Both the position numbers and the translations under genes were made by a program. A stretch of DNA of 55,376 nt from Hyphomicrobiales bacterium (lineage in GTDB: Bacteria > Pseudomonadota > Alphaproteobacteria > Rhizobiales > Aestuariivirgaceae), in assembly GCA_025359265.1 (NCBI GenBank), contig JANYHB010000029.1, positions 1 to 55,376 of the forward strand. Direction: 5' to 3'. The notes beneath the pieces were generated by a model. That model had not been told where the DNA came from. It ran no database searches and saw only the letters and a program-made list of their open reading frames with translations. This document shows, in pieces, positions 54,591 to 55,376 of this stretch (positions are counted from its first letter, which is position 1; each line of letters begins with the position of its first letter).

Positions 54591-54795
54591 GGCCCGCTGA
54601 TGGAGGCGGGCTGCACCGTAGGCCGTAGCAAAGCGAAGGACTGCGCGGATTTGAACTCTGTTGTACTCTGGCAGTAATGGGAACTTGCGCAGTTGCGGCC
54701 CGCCGCAACGGGCCTAGGAGGAAGCGACCGCCCACACCGCGAGCGGTGTCAGTCTTCTGGTCTTCAAGTCGAGTAAACGAAGTTCACGACTTGAA
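54591..54795. other. Structured non-coding stretch with four inverted repeats
   Basis: No supportable gene lies in 54385-54807. Within it four inverted repeats follow one another: GCCCGC/GCGGGC (54592-54611), GTTGCGG/CCGCAAC with a 4-base loop (54692-54709; an alternative GGCCCG/CGGGCC stem overlaps it at 54697-54714), ACACCG/CGGTGT (54734-54749), and a perfect 9-bp pair TTCAAGTCG/CGACTTGAA (54763-54771 and 54787-54795). The last ends 13 bases before the stop of the mobilization-type gene. This could be a transfer origin, a small RNA or a terminator array. Structure is observed; function is open. Confidence 0.45.
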
Positions 54796-54807
54796 CGGCA
54801 CTGTTGG

Positions 54808-55237
54808 CTATTCTGCGTCCCGCTTGATTGCTGGTTCTGGATTTGAAGAGACAACACTCCCATTGGCCTTGGGAGTTTGACTGGCAAGTTGCTCGGTGAT
54901 TTCGGTGACAAGAGTTGATGTGCTGGCCAGCCTTCTGCCCAGCTGTTCAATAAAGCGCTGGAAGCGCTGCTGACCAAGAGCTTGCGCCGCCTGTTGTTCC
55001 GCTGGTGGCAAAGGCGGTGACATGCCGAGGTAATGCCTGATGAACATTCCGAAGCTTTCAATCACGATCTGCTGATGGCGGTGGATGAGACTGACGTCGC
55101 GCGACAACCTATCGAGCCGTCTTGGCGTTGCGTTGTCTTCATCGCGCTGCGGACTCAGCAACTGGGCCAGTGCTGTTTCAGTCAGCTTCGATTTGTTCTT
55201 CGTCCTGTCCTTGCAGGCGAGATCGAGCTGGCTCGCC
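54808..55237 (-). pseudogene. Mobilization-type ribbon-helix-helix protein gene, 5' end cut by an IS
   Basis: The minus strand encodes LDLACKDRTKNKSKLTETAL, the helical part of a CopG/TraD-like ribbon-helix-helix domain, then RRLDRLSRDVSLIHRHQQIV, IESFGMFIRHYLGMSPPLPP and GQQRFQRFIEQLGRRLAS, the C-terminal pattern of RHH regulators found beside relaxase genes on alphaproteobacterial plasmids and integrative elements. The N-terminal beta-strand of the DNA-binding domain is missing because the sequence switches at 55237/55238 to an IS end. The open frame continues into the IS and could give a hybrid starting MSRKLGAIQ, but a working domain is unlikely. Function by analogy only. Confidence 0.7.
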
Positions 55238-55376
55238 TGAATAGCCCCGAGTTTCCTAGACACCTTGCGGGTTCAGTTTTTGCCGTGTCTCAAACTCTAT
55301 CGGTGACAACATACCATTCCTAACATGTTTGCGTTGTGGGTTATAGAACATCTCGATGTAGTCGAAAATGTCTTGT
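55238..55376 (-). mobile_element. IS3-family insertion sequence, right end, cut by the window
   Basis: The 3' end of an IS3-family element enters from the window edge. Its transposase stop is at 55256-55258, and the outer end looks like the IS3-type inverted repeat TGAATAGCCCCGAGTTTCC (55238-55256). The boundary with the disrupted gene is at 55237/55238. The other end and any target duplication lie outside the window. Confidence 0.75.
55256..55376 (-). CDS. IS3-family transposase (OrfB), C-terminal fragment
   Basis: The visible 39 residues read QDIFDYIEMFYNPQRKHVRN then GMLSPIEFETRQKLNPQGV and stop. IEMFYN-RKH----LSP-EFE is the hallmark C-terminus of the integrase-type (rve) catalytic domain of IS3-family OrfB; the DDE aspartates and glutamate are outside the window. 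Partial only because the window ends. Confidence 0.88.
   Translation of the reverse strand, partial: QDIFDYIEMFYNPQRKHVRNGMLSPIEFETRQKLNPQGV

Noticed and set aside
54442-54735. 97-codon minus-strand frame in the structured region
   Set aside because: It runs through three strong hairpins, has no ribosome site and shows no domain; the structure explains the region better.

Overview
The window reads as alphaproteobacterial chromosome, most likely from the Hyphomicrobiales (Rhizobiales) or a near relative. Three things point there: the gene order (uppP beside an NDUFA9-like gene, gst-queG-SDR, trpF-trpB-trpA-accD-folC facing trxA-addA-addB-murU-tsaE/amgK-sensor kinase), a Caulobacter-type cpa/tad pilus locus, and a TTAA-N7-TTAA CtrA-type box. 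Base composition is moderate for the group. Genus cannot be fixed from the sequence alone.

Layout. Positions 1-2068 are a decayed accessory segment: a broken type I methylase gene (hsdM) fused to a broken P4-type integrase, abutting the 3' end of tRNA-Leu(CAG). From about 2250 to 54300 the content is core-like. It runs: a small secreted repeat protein, an NDUFA9-like protein, uppP, gst, queG, an SDR protein, a hydrolase, infC, an S24 regulator, a DUF952 protein, pyrD, a periplasmic binding protein and a membrane glycosyltransferase. The pilus locus follows (cpaABCDEF-tadBC leftward, a CpaC-N-like protein and two TadE-type pseudopilins rightward). Next come tRNA-Ser(GGA), a mannan/cellulose-synthase-like glycosyltransferase, an ABC exporter, rpsA, ihfB, a LapA-like protein, an ornithine cyclodeaminase homologue, pyrF, trpFBA, accD and folC. 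The opposing block is trxA, addAB, a MurU-like nucleotidyltransferase, a TsaE-AmgK fusion and a sensor kinase split by a stop codon. Then come a DUF6492 protein, a second synthase-like glycosyltransferase, an LptF/G-like permease, cmk and a TIGR02300 zinc-ribbon protein. After tRNA-Ala(GGC), from 54385 to the end, a second accessory element begins: a tandem repeat, a strongly structured non-coding stretch, and a mobilization-type ribbon-helix-helix gene cut by an IS3-family element that runs off the edge.

How it works together. The tad genes would build a surface pilus, but no flp pilin or tadD is present here. The three polytopic GT2 enzymes, the DUF6492 protein, the ABC exporter and the LptF-like permease suggest envelope polysaccharide work. 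MurU plus TsaE-AmgK suggests anhydro-recycling of N-acetylmuramic acid. Pyrimidine and tryptophan synthesis, AddAB repair and translation genes make up the housekeeping. The most unusual items are the sensor kinase that has Tyr where the phospho-acceptor His should be and is also split by a stop codon, the two tRNA-anchored accessory boundaries, a shared hairpin element after gst and rpsA, and the structured region beside the disrupted mobilization gene. I found no convincing wholly new multi-gene system.
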